Assembly: GCA_023423975.1 (NCBI GenBank)
Contig: JAFAEO010000058.1
Coordinates: 80,826-144,825 of the forward strand
Source: Pseudomonadota bacterium
Lineage (GTDB): Bacteria > Pseudomonadota > Gammaproteobacteria > Burkholderiales > Burkholderiaceae_B
DNA length: 64,000 nucleotides
Direction of reading: 5' to 3'
Below the pieces are notes generated by a model, which worked only from the letters and a program-made list of their open reading frames with translations, ran no database searches and was not told where the DNA came from. This document shows, piece after piece, positions 8,698-17,560 of this stretch (position 1 is its first letter; each line of letters begins with the position of its first letter). The translations under genes were made by a program, and so were the position numbers.

Positions 8698-10350
8698 TTA
8701 TCCCTGGTTCTGCCGCTGTTTCTGGTTATCCAGTGCTGCCCGGATAAAGCTGGAAAACAGCGGATGACCATTACGCGGCGTAGAGGTAAATTCAGGATGG
8801 AACTGAACCCCCATGAACCATGGGTGGCTCGGAATTTCCATCATTTCCGGCAGGTTCTCGGTCGGGGTACGGGCACTGATGACCATGCCGGCTTCTTCAA
8901 GGCGCGGTACATAGACATTGTTCACCTCATACCGGTGGCGATGGCGCTCGTTGACTTCCGGACCATATATATCATAGGCGCGCGTGCCTTCCTTGACCGG
9001 GCAGCGCTGGGCGCCCTTGCGCATTGTGCCGCCCAGATCGGAAGACGCCGTGCGTTTTTCCACTTTGCCTTCGCGATCCATCCACTCGGTAATAAGCGCC
9101 ACTACCGGATGCGGGGCCGCCGGATCAAATTCGGTACTGTTGGCACCACCCAGTTGAGCCACGTGGCGGGCAAATTCGATGACGGCCAGTTGCATGCCCA
9201 GGCAGATCCCCAGGTAAGGTACCTTGTTTTCACGCGCATACTGTATCGCGCGAATCTTGCCTTCGGTGCCGCGCTTGCCGAAACCGCCCGGCACCAGAAT
9301 GGCATCCAGCGCAGCCAGTTTTTCAACCGCACCGCCTTCCAGATCCTCGGAGTCGATATAGTCGATAACGACTTTGGAACGGGTATGAATACCGGCGTGC
9401 TGCAGTGCTTCGATCAGCGATTTGTATGACTCGGTCAGATCGACATATTTGCCGACCATACCAATGTGCACCTCATGCTGTGGATGTTCCAGCGCATCGA
9501 TCAGGCCGTCCCACATGGACAGATCGGCCGGCGGCGGAGAAATGGCCAGCGCATCGCAAACCAGCTCATCCAGTTTCTGGTTATGCAACATGGACGGAAT
9601 TTTGTAGATGGAATCGGCATCCCATACGGAAATGACGGCATCCAGCGGTACATTGGAAAACAGAGAAATCTTGGCCCGCTCGTCTTCTGGCACTTCGCGG
9701 TCGGCACGGCACAGCAACGCGTTCGGGTAGATACCGATTTCGCGCAACTTCTGCACAGAGTGCTGCGTTGGCTTGGTTTTGAGCTCGCCCGCAGAAGCGA
9801 TAAACGGCACCAGTGTCAAATGCACGAAAGCCGCGCCATTACGCCCCAGACGCAGGCTCATTTGCCGTACCGCCTCAAGAAATGGCAGGGATTCAATATC
9901 CCCCACCGTGCCGCCGATTTCCACAATGGCCACGTCGGTCTGGCCATCCCAGGCCTGCCTTGCACCGCGGATGATGAAATCTTGAATTTCATTTGTAATA
10001 TGGGGAATAACCTGCACGGTCTTGCCCAGATAGTCGCCCCGGCGCTCTTTGCGCAGCACGGATTCGTAAATCTGGCCAGTGGTAAAGTTATTGGATTTAT
10101 GCATGCGAGCCGAAATGAATCGCTCGTAGTGGCCGAGATCAAGATCGGTTTCGGCGCCGTCTTCGGTGACGAATACTTCACCGTGCTGCAAGGGGCTCAT
10201 CGTACCCGGATCCACGTTGATATACGGATCCAGCTTGAGCATGGTCACCTTCAGACCACGCGACTCAAGGATAGCCGCAAGCGACGCGGCGGCGATTCCC
10301 TTGCCTAACGAAGAGACCACGCCGCCGGTAACGAATACATACTTTGTCAT
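8698..10350 (-). CDS. pyrG: CTP synthase (glutamine-hydrolysing)
   Basis: Makes CTP from UTP, ATP and glutamine. The N-terminal synthase domain begins with TKYVFVTGGVVSSLGKGI (the P-loop type amidoligase start). The C-terminal class I glutamine amidotransferase domain shows the nucleophile elbow PYLGICLGMQLAVIE and the distal His/Glu in VQFHPEFTSTP. At 550 residues it has the family's standard length. It is the first gene of the pyrG-kdsA unit. Confidence 0.98.
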   Translation of the reverse strand: MTKYVFVTGGVVSSLGKGIAAASLAAILESRGLKVTMLKLDPYINVDPGTMSPLQHGEVFVTEDGAETDLDLGHYERFISARMHKSNNFTTGQIYESVLRKERRGDYLGKTVQVIPHITNEIQDFIIRGARQAWDGQTDVAIVEIGGTVGDIESLPFLEAVRQMSLRLGRNGAAFVHLTLVPFIASAGELKTKPTQHSVQKLREIGIYPNALLCRADREVPEDERAKISLFSNVPLDAVISVWDADSIYKIPSMLHNQKLDELVCDALAISPPPADLSMWDGLIDALEHPQHEVHIGMVGKYVDLTESYKSLIEALQHAGIHTRSKVVIDYIDSEDLEGGAVEKLAALDAILVPGGFGKRGTEGKIRAIQYARENKVPYLGICLGMQLAVIEFARHVAQLGGANSTEFDPAAPHPVVALITEWMDREGKVEKRTASSDLGGTMRKGAQRCPVKEGTRAYDIYGPEVNERHRHRYEVNNVYVPRLEEAGMVISARTPTENLPEMMEIPSHPWFMGVQFHPEFTSTPRNGHPLFSSFIRAALDNQKQRQNQG

Positions 10351-10487
10351 TGGAGTAAGGGCCCCGCGAAAAGGGCCGTAGCAGGAAATTTGAATTATAG
10401 CTTGAGCCTGCCGCTTTTGTAAGGCGCCGGACGCCTTCGGTTCAAAACAGGTCGTATAATGATAGATGTAAATATTAAGAAAAGATC

Positions 10488-10592
10488 ATGGACCGAAAAC
10501 GAAAAACCCTGCTTATGCTGCTTTGCTACGTCATTGCCTTTTTTGTGACCATTGGCTTGCTGTCCCTGTGGGCCACCACCCTTTACATGTAG
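10488..10592 (+). CDS. Candidate 34-residue membrane micro-protein
   Basis: An ATG frame encoding 34 residues with a basic start (MDRKRKT) and one hydrophobic stretch of about 23 residues (LLMLLCYVIAFFVTIGLLSL), ending WATTLYM. This layout is a textbook single-pass inner-membrane micro-protein, N-in by the positive-inside rule. A purine-rich AAGAAAAG lies a few bases upstream, and a TATAAT hexamer lies at 10455-10460. It sits alone between divergent pyrG and convergent cobB. No known family is recognised; evidence is composition and position only. Confidence 0.45.
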   Translation: MDRKRKTLLMLLCYVIAFFVTIGLLSLWATTLYM

Positions 10593-10663
10593 CATCCTTG
10601 CGGCATCCGGTATCGGATATATCGAATACAAGCTGTCTGTTTCGGTTTCCCCATGCGTGTCTT

Positions 10664-11539
10664 CTATACCGCTGCCAGCCGATCCCGGCAAACCCCGTCA
10701 GCCTCTGAAGAGACCTGCGCCAGAACGGCGTCAAGTGCAGTCAGTAACGGAGCACAAGCGGCATTCAGTTTGAGCGCAAGTACCGCATCGGCACGTGTTT
10801 TTCCCAGCGTGATGGCCGCCACCGGCTTGCCCTGTATAGCAGCGTCGCGCACAAAACGGTAGCCCGAATAAACCATCAATGAGGAGCCCACCACCAGAAC
10901 GGCGCTGGCCTGCTCCAGAGCCTGATAGACGGCATCGACACGGGCGCGCGGAACCGCTTCACCAAAGAACACCACGTCCGGTTTCAGAATGCCACCACAC
11001 CGGCCACAAGTCGGAATACGAAAGGAAGAAAAATCTGCTTCAAGGTCCACGTCGCCATCCGGCGCCATGACAGCCTTCATATCCGCCCAGGCGGGGTTCT
11101 CATTGAGCAGTTGCTGCTGATAATTCACGCGATCAAATCTACTATTGCAATGCATGCAGACCACGTTTGCCAGGGAGCCGTGCAGCTCCAGCAGCCGGGA
11201 TTGACCAGCCTGCCGGTGCAGGCCATCAACATTCTGCGTCACTAGCAGACCTGTGTAGCCTTTGGCTTCAAGCGATTGCAAGGCCCGATGCGCCGCATTC
11301 GGTTTGCCGCCAGAAAACATCGACCAGCCCACCATACTGCGCGCCCAATAGCGCTGGCGCGCCGCCTCGGTACCCATGAACTGCTGAAATGTCATCGGCG
11401 GCGGCCGCATCCATGCCCCGTCGGTATCGCGATAGGCCGGGATGCCTGAATCGGTGCTGCAACCGGCGCCGGTAATCACCAACAGGCCCGCGTGCTGCTG
11501 CATGAAGGCCTGCAGATCGGCAATAGCCGGCGCTGTCAT
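10664..11539 (-). CDS. Sir2-family NAD-dependent protein deacetylase (class II, SIRT4-like)
   Basis: Removes acyl groups from lysine using NAD. Motifs in order: GAGCSTDSGIPAYRD (NAD binding, residues about 23-37), TQNVDGLH (ribose pocket), LLELHGS with the catalytic His, the first zinc pair CMHC and the second pair CGRC, and VVGSSLMVYSGYRF near the C-terminus. The length of 291 and the SIRT4-like pattern with a long zinc insert suggest class II, whose members are often delipoamidases or deacylases. It lies 9 bp after the cupin gene stop, so the two may be co-transcribed. Confidence 0.93.
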   Translation of the reverse strand: MTAPAIADLQAFMQQHAGLLVITGAGCSTDSGIPAYRDTDGAWMRPPPMTFQQFMGTEAARQRYWARSMVGWSMFSGGKPNAAHRALQSLEAKGYTGLLVTQNVDGLHRQAGQSRLLELHGSLANVVCMHCNSRFDRVNYQQQLLNENPAWADMKAVMAPDGDVDLEADFSSFRIPTCGRCGGILKPDVVFFGEAVPRARVDAVYQALEQASAVLVVGSSLMVYSGYRFVRDAAIQGKPVAAITLGKTRADAVLALKLNAACAPLLTALDAVLAQVSSEADGVCRDRLAAV

Positions 11540-11548
11540 AAGCTTGAC

Positions 11549-11938
11549 CTACTCCGTGGTCTTGCCGTCAAAATGCTCTTCCTGCTCATCCTGCTTGGTA
11601 GCATGCACCACGCCATCACGATGTTCGGGCGGACCGTAAATCGTGTACAGACGCAGGGGCTGATCGCCGCTGTTGATCACATTGTGGCGGGCACCGGCAG
11701 GAACGATTACCGCGTCATCATCCTCGATGGCATGCGATTGTCCGTCAATCACGACTTTGCCCTTGCCTTCTTCGATGCGAAAGAACTGATCATGGCCTTC
11801 ATGAACTTCTTCCCCGATTTCTTCACCAGGCTGCAGCGTCATCAAGACCAATTGCAGATTTTTCCCCGTGTAAAGCACCTTGCGGTAAAGATCATTGTTC
11901 ACGGTCAATTCTTCGATATCATCGACAAAACCTTTCAT
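11549..11938 (-). CDS. Cupin-domain protein (mannose-6-phosphate isomerase-like)
   Basis: A single small beta-barrel cupin. Motif 1 (GEEIGEEVHEGHDQFFRIEEG) contains the His and Glu metal ligands, and motif 2 (VPAGARHNVINSG) contains the last His. I chose the ATG at 11938, preceded by GGAGTAAGCC, giving 129 residues. Cupins of this type are often annotated as mannose-6-phosphate isomerase-like, but the reaction is unknown. The sirtuin gene follows 9 bp later. The tail is acidic (KQDEQEEHFDG). Confidence 0.85.
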   Translation of the reverse strand: MKGFVDDIEELTVNNDLYRKVLYTGKNLQLVLMTLQPGEEIGEEVHEGHDQFFRIEEGKGKVVIDGQSHAIEDDDAVIVPAGARHNVINSGDQPLRLYTIYGPPEHRDGVVHATKQDEQEEHFDGKTTE

Positions 11939-11995
11939 ACGGCTTACTCCATAAAGTGAACGGGCCCGCAATACGGACCCCTATCGGCCCGGGAA

Positions 11996-12397
11996 TTACA
12001 TTTCCCAGGATTGAAAAACGTCATTGACAAACTTAATCTCCAAAACCTGCTTACCCACATCGGCTTTGCCGGGGCTAAGCAGCCTGCCCGCAGAATCCAC
12101 CATGGGCCCGACAACCGGTACAGCGCCAACCATATTGCCCGCCATACTGCCAGACGACTTGCGCGCGTATTTGAGTGTGGTTTCGTTATTGGAATTGCGG
12201 GTCGTGCGATCGGGTTCGCCAAAAACCTGGATCGTCTGAGCCTCGGTTGTCTTGTCCTTGATCAGGTTTTTATTGAGAAAAACCGGATCAAAATAATCAG
12301 CATTTCCCATCAGATCGGTTTTACTGGGAACCGCACACGCTACCAGCCCCGCACTGATCAGGCATCCCAGCAACAGCCATCGCATTCTCTTCATCAT
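11996..12397 (-). CDS. Small outer-membrane lipoprotein (SmpA/OmlA-like)
   Basis: A 133-residue protein with a lipoprotein signal: a basic start (MMKRMRW), a hydrophobic helix, and the lipobox LVAC with the lipidated Cys at residue 21. The mature part has TTEAQTIQVFGEPDRTTR, which resembles the start of the BamE/SmpA fold, followed by a glycine-rich segment (GNMVGAVPVVGPMVDSAG) that could insert into a membrane. The residue after Cys is Ala, so the usual sorting rule sends it to the outer membrane. Precise function unknown; it is probably not BamE itself because of the glycine-rich insert. Confidence 0.75.
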   Translation of the reverse strand: MMKRMRWLLLGCLISAGLVACAVPSKTDLMGNADYFDPVFLNKNLIKDKTTEAQTIQVFGEPDRTTRNSNNETTLKYARKSSGSMAGNMVGAVPVVGPMVDSAGRLLSPGKADVGKQVLEIKFVNDVFQSWEM

Positions 12398-12893
12398 CTA
12401 CTCCGGAACAGGGGTTGGACCGATCGCAATTATCATACACCGCCTGACAATGCCTGCCATACACGGATGCTTTTTTTGCGCCCTGCTCATACCCAATATA
12501 ATAAGCAGATTATCCCACAGTTTTTTGCATTGACCAGCGCAGCGTGAACGCCGCCTTCGGGTATGCCACCAAATGCCTCTGGTTTGTCAGGGCCAGCCTG
12601 CCACAAGCGCTCTGGCTGTTGTCAGCAGGTAAAGAACGCTTTGAAACCAGCGATGCGCTGCGCAGTCGCAAAGATCGAGCAAAAAACTTTTTTGCATGCT
12701 CGTTGGCAGCTGTGACTTTTTGCGTCGGCTTGTATCCAGGGCTTGCCTTGCATCCAGGCAGTTGCACGCAGCACAGAACTCTGATTACCCGATTGCTATT
12801 GACCCCTCTCCGATGTATTTTGTAACAACCATCCGTATGGAGCATGTTACATTTTAAGCTCTACTTCGTTAACAACTCGAATAAGGAGCACGT
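12398..12893. other. Intergenic region upstream of the 65-residue gene
   Basis: About 500 bp. Short frames on both strands lack a ribosome binding site and match nothing known. The run around 12480-12540 is AT-rich and may hold the promoter for the lipoprotein gene on the minus strand. No clear element beyond that. Confidence 0.4.
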
Positions 12894-13091
12894 ATGAACA
12901 TGCCATTTCGCAGACGTAAACGCAGTGTAGACCTGTCAAAAAAAGAAGGTCCGGAGTTTGACCATTGGTTAAAATCGAACGTAACGGACAAAGGATACAG
13001 GGATTGGTATCGAGCGGACAGATTCGCTCGTGACAAATGGCTGGACCAGATAGAAATGCAACTCCATGACGGCAAAAGCAATCGCCGCTAA
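12894..13091 (+). CDS. Conserved-looking 65-residue charged protein, function unknown
   Basis: A small, strongly charged protein (MNMPFRRRKRSVDLSKKEG...). It is preceded by AATAAGGAGCACGT, a good ribosome binding site, and followed by a perfect 14-bp-stem terminator, so it is a self-contained gene. The middle is rich in Trp, Tyr and Asp (FDHWLKS, YRDWYRADRF) and both ends are basic. There is no signal peptide or membrane segment. The family is not recognised; a nucleic-acid-binding or stress role is possible but not shown. Confidence 0.75.
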   Translation: MNMPFRRRKRSVDLSKKEGPEFDHWLKSNVTDKGYRDWYRADRFARDKWLDQIEMQLHDGKSNRR

Positions 13092-13112
13092 CCAATTGCA
13101 CACGCATACCGG

Positions 13113-13158
13113 GGCGATGTCAGGCCGCAATCGATTCGGCCTGACATCGCCTTTTCTC
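13113..13158 (+). terminator. Rho-independent terminator of the 65-residue gene
   Basis: A perfect 14-bp inverted repeat, GGCGATGTCAGGCC at 13113-13126 and its complement at 13138-13151, with an 11-nt loop, followed by TTTTCTCTC. Confidence 0.9.
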
Positions 13159-13537
13159 TCTATTGGAACCCGGTCCTGCTGCGGGAATGAGACAAGGAAG
13201 CAGAATCCCTTAAATCATGCCCAACTGGCGCAACCGACCTTCCATACACGGGCTGCAGTGTCACTGAATGCCTTTCGGTAACTATCAAAAATCAGCAAAC
13301 AACGACAGATTGGTTATCGCTACGTTTCGCCAGCCACAATGATGACATGATCACGCGAATGTCGAAGCATCTCTAACATGATCAAAAATTATCAAAATCC
13401 GCCATGCGCTTCTTGCTCAGCGCCGAACAAAACAGCAAGTTCCAATGTACCCCTTGGCTTGTGGAATATCACTGTTCTGCTACACGCCTATGTTTCTGCC
13501 CAGCCAATATCCAACCCCAGCAATTCGATATTATTGC
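13159..13537. other. Intergenic region, nothing firm
   Basis: About 380 bp of AT-rich sequence. A 62-codon frame starting at 13378 has no ribosome binding site or family resemblance, and I do not call it. Confidence 0.4.
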
Positions 13538-13553
13538 TAAGTGAAAACACTTA
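13538..13553. promoter_or_regulatory. Inverted repeat upstream of the YHYH micro-gene
   Basis: TAAGTG-AAAA-CACTTA, a perfect 6-bp-arm inverted repeat 56 bp before the ATG of the 41-residue secreted protein. Its position fits an operator; the regulator is unknown. Confidence 0.4.
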
Positions 13554-13608
13554 TGTCATAACGTAACAAAACTGACTATGGTGGGCGCTCATGTATAAGG
13601 AGATAGGG

Positions 13609-13734
13609 ATGAAGAAGATTGTATTAATGATGCTTTTGCTCATGTTTACCGCAACATCGTTTGCTCACGGTGGCCGTACTGATCGAAATGGCTGCCACAA
13701 CGATAATAAAAACAACAGTCGCCACTGTCATTAA
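13609..13734 (+). CDS. Secreted YHYH-type micro-protein (41 residues)
   Basis: A 41-residue frame with a strong ribosome binding site (AAGGAGATAGGG immediately before ATG). Residues 1-19 are a clean signal peptide (MKKIVLMMLLLMFTATSFA) with an AxA-like end. The 22-residue mature part (starting HGGRTDRNGCHNDNK, ending SRHCH) matches the short YHYH-domain motif, HGGRTDxNGCHxD...RHCH, with two Cys and five His. That motif is often found at the end of larger secreted proteins and in small stand-alone ones; it is probably metal-binding or disulfide-linked, and its function is unknown. Confidence 0.75.
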   Translation: MKKIVLMMLLLMFTATSFAHGGRTDRNGCHNDNKNNSRHCH

Positions 13735-13852
13735 TGTAATAACTAAAATGGTCCCTGACCCAGTGGACGATGAGCAACAAAACCATGCCCCGGGTTGTCG
13801 ACCCGATATTTGATTTATCTATGATCTAAACGGCTCATTGACGCCAGACAAA

Positions 13853-13878
13853 CAAAAAAGCCACCTAAAAAGGTGGCT
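13853..13878 (-). terminator. Terminator of tRNA-Asn
   Basis: Stem GCCACCT/AGGTGGC (13860-13866 with 13871-13877). Read on the minus strand it is followed by a T-run, directly downstream of the tRNA gene. Confidence 0.85.
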
Positions 13879-13906
13879 AATTCGTTGATATTACTGCAAA
13901 ATTGTT

Positions 13907-13982
13907 TGGCTCCCCGAACTGGGTTCGAACCAGTGACCTGCGGATTAACAGTCCGTCGCTCTACCGACTGAGCTATCGGGGA
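13907..13982 (-). tRNA. tRNA-Asn (anticodon GTT)
   Basis: On the minus strand, a 76-nt cloverleaf: acceptor TCCCCGA paired with TCGGGGA, D-arm TAGCTCAGTCGGTAGAGC, anticodon loop CTGTTAA with GTT, T-loop GGTTCGAACC, and an encoded GCCA 3' end. A terminator follows. Confidence 0.97.
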
Positions 13983-14085
13983 TCAATTAAGAAAATGATT
14001 ATAGCCAGAAACCTCGCAGCAATGCAAGCCCTTGCCTGCTCTCCTTCTTCTTTTTTAAGGAAATGTTGCATTTAGCTGACGGCCA

Positions 14086-14114
14086 TAAAAAAACACGCGA
14101 CCGAAGTCGCGTGC
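14086..14114 (-). terminator. Terminator of the DUF485-actP operon
   Basis: CACGCGAC-CGAA-GTCGCGTG (14093-14112). On the minus strand this is an 8-bp stem with a TTCG tetraloop followed by TTTTTTT, placed 22 bp after the actP stop. Confidence 0.92.
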
Positions 14115-14135
14115 TTACCGGCAATAACGCGCTGT

Positions 14136-15854
14136 TTAGTGCGCCGAAGCCTTGCTGCTGCCGATACCGGTTTCTGCACGTACGCGCTGGGCGTCGTATG
14201 CAGCAATATCGACTGCGGCACGCTTGCTCTTGTCGGTTATAGAAAAGAACCAGATACCAGCGAAGGCAATGATCATGGAGAACAGTGCTGGTGACTTATA
14301 AGGGAATAGCGCGCTGCCCACAGGATTACCCAACGTCACTTCCCATACATCGGGTGACACGATGGTCAGCACGACCGAGGATATCAGCCCCAGGAAGCCG
14401 CCAATAACGGCGCCGCGTGTGGTCATTTTTTTCCACATAATGGACAGGAAAAGAACCGGGAAGTTGGCCGATGCCGCAATGGCAAACGCCAGTGACACCA
14501 TGAAAGCCACGTTCTGCTTCTCGAACAGGATGCCCAGTAAAATAGCCAGCACACCCAGCACGAACGTCGTGATACGTGATACCCGCAGCTCGGTCGCAGA
14601 ATCAACATTACCCTTGCGGAACACCGAAGCATATAGATCATGTGATACTGCAGAGGCGCCCGACAAGGTCAGCCCAGCCACCACAGCCAGAATCGTGGCA
14701 AAAGCCACTGCCGAGATAAAGCCCAGGAAAATATGTCCGCCCACGGCATCGGCCAGATGCACCGCCGCCATATTGGCCCCGCCGATGAGCCCGCCCTTCG
14801 CATCAAGAAAATCAGGATTGGTGGAAACGAAAATGATCGCACCAAAACCGATAATGAAGGTCAGCACATAGAAGTACCCGATCCAGGTTGTCGCCCAGAA
14901 AACCGATTTACGCGCTTCCTTGGCATTGGGCACGGTGAAGAAACGCATCAGAATATGCGGCAGACCGGCAGTACCGAACATCAGGGCCATACCAAAGGAA
15001 ATGGCAGAAATCGGATCCTTGATGAACGTACCCGGCCCCATGATGGACTTGCCTGCCGCCGCCGCCTCTTCGGCCGTTTTACCTGCAGCCAGTGCGCCCG
15101 CGGTCTTGACCTCAATGGCCTTGGAAAACAGCGCTTCAAAAGAAAAGTTGTTCAGTTTCATTACCATAAAGGCCATGAACGAAGCGCCCGCAAGCAGCAT
15201 GACAGCTTTGATGATCTGCACCCACGTGGTGGCAGTCATCCCGCCAAACAGCACGTAGACCATCATCAGCACACCCACGATTACAACCGCAATCCAGTAA
15301 TCCAGACCGAACAGCAGCTTGATCAGCTGGCCAGCGCCTACCATTTGAGCAATCAGATAGAACAGCACCACCACAATGGTGCCGCAGGCGGCAAAAGTAC
15401 GTACCGGCATCTGGGCAAAGCGGTAGCTGGCGACATCGGCAAAGGTGAATCTGCCCAGGTTACGCAGGCGCTCGGCCATCAGGAACATAATGATAGGCCA
15501 GCCCACCAGAAAGCCGATAGAGTAGATCAGGCCGTCATAACCACTGGCCATGACCTGCGCGGCAATTCCCAGAAAGGATGCAGCAGACATATAGTCGCCC
15601 GCAATCGCCAGGCCATTCTGAAAGCCGGTAATGCCACCACCTGCCGTATAAAAATCCGAGGCCGATTTGGTACGGGCAGCGGCCCATTTGGTGATAAAAA
15701 GCGTCAGGCCAACAAAAACGACGAACATAATGATCGCCGTTATATTGACCTGCTGCTTGGTGGTTTCCCCGATGGCGTCTGCACCATAAGCAAGGGATAA
15801 AAACAGGCCGGTAAATGCTATACCGATCAGAAACCGCGACACACCTTTATTCAT
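14136..15854 (-). CDS. actP: Cation/acetate symporter ActP
   Basis: An inner-membrane sodium:solute symporter (SSS family) for acetate and other short monocarboxylates, with about 13 hydrophobic helices over 572 residues. The SSS core (SDFYTAGGGITGFQNGLA, then GDYMSAASFLGIAA) matches the ActP subgroup. It overlaps the DUF485 gene by 8 bp, the standard yjcH-actP pair, and ends at a strong terminator. It would let the cell take up acetate as a carbon source alongside C1 metabolism. Confidence 0.95.
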   Translation of the reverse strand: MNKGVSRFLIGIAFTGLFLSLAYGADAIGETTKQQVNITAIIMFVVFVGLTLFITKWAAARTKSASDFYTAGGGITGFQNGLAIAGDYMSAASFLGIAAQVMASGYDGLIYSIGFLVGWPIIMFLMAERLRNLGRFTFADVASYRFAQMPVRTFAACGTIVVVLFYLIAQMVGAGQLIKLLFGLDYWIAVVIVGVLMMVYVLFGGMTATTWVQIIKAVMLLAGASFMAFMVMKLNNFSFEALFSKAIEVKTAGALAAGKTAEEAAAAGKSIMGPGTFIKDPISAISFGMALMFGTAGLPHILMRFFTVPNAKEARKSVFWATTWIGYFYVLTFIIGFGAIIFVSTNPDFLDAKGGLIGGANMAAVHLADAVGGHIFLGFISAVAFATILAVVAGLTLSGASAVSHDLYASVFRKGNVDSATELRVSRITTFVLGVLAILLGILFEKQNVAFMVSLAFAIAASANFPVLFLSIMWKKMTTRGAVIGGFLGLISSVVLTIVSPDVWEVTLGNPVGSALFPYKSPALFSMIIAFAGIWFFSITDKSKRAAVDIAAYDAQRVRAETGIGSSKASAH

Positions 15855-16167
15855 GAGTTGCCCCTACGTCATTTAACAGGCTGCGTTCCATGGCATCAAA
15901 TTTTGAATTTGCAATCAAAATATAGACGCCGGTCAGTGCGATGATCAGAATCATCAGACCAAAACCTACCGGGATACCCCAAGTCATGGCGCCACCACTG
16001 ATGGACTGGGCGAACAATTGTTTGTCAAACGCAATAATGCCAATAAAACCGACATAATACGCAACCAGAATAATGGCCGAAAAGACCCAGCCATACGTGC
16101 TGCGCATTCGCGTCATTTCTTTGTATTTCGGGTTCGCAATCACCCGTTGAACGATATCCTCACTCAT
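15847..16167 (-). CDS. DUF485 membrane protein (YjcH-like), actP partner
   Basis: A 106-residue protein with two transmembrane helices and the family's N-terminal pattern VIANPKYKEMTRMRSTYGW. DUF485 proteins are almost always encoded directly before actP and are thought to be a small accessory subunit of the symporter. An AGGAAAG ribosome binding site precedes the ATG. It is the first gene of a two-gene operon. Confidence 0.93.
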   Translation of the reverse strand: MSEDIVQRVIANPKYKEMTRMRSTYGWVFSAIILVAYYVGFIGIIAFDKQLFAQSISGGAMTWGIPVGFGLMILIIALTGVYILIANSKFDAMERSLLNDVGATHE

Positions 16168-16789
16168 ATCTTTCCTCCCAGAAAGTATCGTTAAATTTTG
16201 ATCGTTGTTATCAAATGCTTATCATTTGTGCAGCAAGTATGACCGTTTTACCTGTAGCCCTATGTTTCTGCAATTAGTGATATACCCTAGCAATACGTTG
16301 CCCAAAGCTCGTTTAAAACAGCGTCCAAATATATGTTTGGCGCTGCCGTTATTGGCGTCATCGGCTCAGGACGGGCCCGTCAATGGGGCTGGCACAGTGT
16401 TACCTGTGCACTCCGGGCGAGCCTTATCCTGCTACGCGGCATGAACGCAAGAACAAATTGAAATTCAAGAGTGCAGACTTCTGACAACATTTATGGCGTA
16501 CCGAACCGGCTCATACCCTCGGCCCCCAGCCAGAACAGTCTGCTGACTACACTTATCGCTGTCACTTCTTGACTGCAGCTAACATTGACAGGCGCGCAAT
16601 GCATAGCAATATCCAAAAAAGAGAAGCGCCGGGCCGGCAAAACTGCCGTTCAAAGAAATAAACAGCCTGCGCAGACTGCTTCTTCATTCCATCACCCCAG
16701 CAGATGCCTGGCCAGCCAGCATCATCAGCACAACTGACACGACCACTGCATGCACCGTGCGTCTATGCATATATTAAGCAGACACGACC
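16168..16789. other. Non-coding gap between the acetate operon and the methanol-oxidation island
   Basis: About 620 bp with no supported gene. The part next to 16168 should hold the DUF485-actP promoter. The remainder has only short unsupported frames and marks the left border of the C1 island. Confidence 0.4.
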
Positions 16790-17170
16790 TCAGTCATCAT
16801 CATCGGCCGGTGCCTTCACAAAACAGGCTTTGTTGGCATTGGCCTCCAGCGTTTTGTATTTTTTACTCATGCGCTTGACGTCTTTCGGGTCGCGAAAGAC
16901 ACTGCCGCGCTCGCCGCCCAACCGGGCGTAACGGGCAGCGGTCGATATTTCGTTGAACTCGTTGTAGCTTACGTTTTTCGCAATATCATCGACCACACAT
17001 GAACATTTATAAAAATATTCATAATCGCGATTATGTTTCTGCATGCACTCCAGCACGTACTCTACTCTGGTCGTGGTAGGAAAATCATTAGCCTGGGCGC
17101 TGACCGGCGCTGCGCCTAGAACGACCAGAGATAACAGGGCGGGGAACATTTTTTTAATGGAAAATTTCAT
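16790..17170 (-). CDS. Secreted protein of unknown function next to xoxF, with a poly-Asp tail
   Basis: A 126-residue protein with a signal peptide (MKFSIKKMFPALLSLVVLG..., cleaved near SAQA) and a mature domain with four Cys (LECMQ, KCSC, NKACF), which probably form disulfides in the periplasm. The central segment includes CVVDDIAKNVSYNEFNEIS. It ends in APADDDD. The family name is not recognised; I recall similar small proteins near PQQ methanol dehydrogenases but cannot verify this. The acidic tail matches that of XoxJ, 5 kb away, so a metal-binding role is an inference only. Confidence 0.75.
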   Translation of the reverse strand: MKFSIKKMFPALLSLVVLGAAPVSAQANDFPTTTRVEYVLECMQKHNRDYEYFYKCSCVVDDIAKNVSYNEFNEISTAARYARLGGERGSVFRDPKDVKRMSKKYKTLEANANKACFVKAPADDDD

Positions 17171-17560
17171 GTTGTCCTACGAATCGAATAAAGCAGACTA
17201 TGCATATCAAAGACGGCGCAAGCGAACCGCTGCCTGTATTTGTTCGCTCCTCCTATTGCGCCCTCTTCCATCCTGTTGCAAGCAATTATTGTGCCACGCT
17301 CGAGCCTGAACCATGTCCCGCGCCACAGCCAGCGGCCATCGCCGGCAAGGCACCGCTGCGCATCATGACGAGCGACCGTCGGCCCACGACACTGAGCGCT
17401 GCGCGCAGGCGCAGCACCCGCAGCTTTCGGCACAACAATGTCACACACTGTGCCGGTTCCAGAGCACCACTACAACCACGATGCGCCCGCTGCAGTGGGA
17501 TGTTGCACCGCCCGGTCGGCGCCAATGCGATGTCCAGGTGCCGCAACCGGCAGCGGATTA
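17171..17560. other. Intergenic region, nothing firm
   Basis: About 390 bp. Long overlapping frames occur on both strands but none has a ribosome binding site or family resemblance. Confidence 0.4.

Noticed and set aside
10421..10437. AAGGCG-CCGGA-CGCCTT stem upstream of pyrG
   Set aside because: No T-run on either strand next to a gene end; probably chance.
12544..12825. 93-codon plus-strand frame in the gap before the 65-residue gene
   Set aside because: Odd composition, no ribosome binding site, overlapped by an equally long minus-strand frame.
13378..13566. 62-codon plus-strand frame
   Set aside because: No ribosome binding site, overlaps the inverted repeat of the following micro-gene, no family resemblance.
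14733..15800. 355-codon plus-strand frame opposite actP
   Set aside because: Antisense shadow rich in His and Gln, typical of the complement of a membrane-protein gene.
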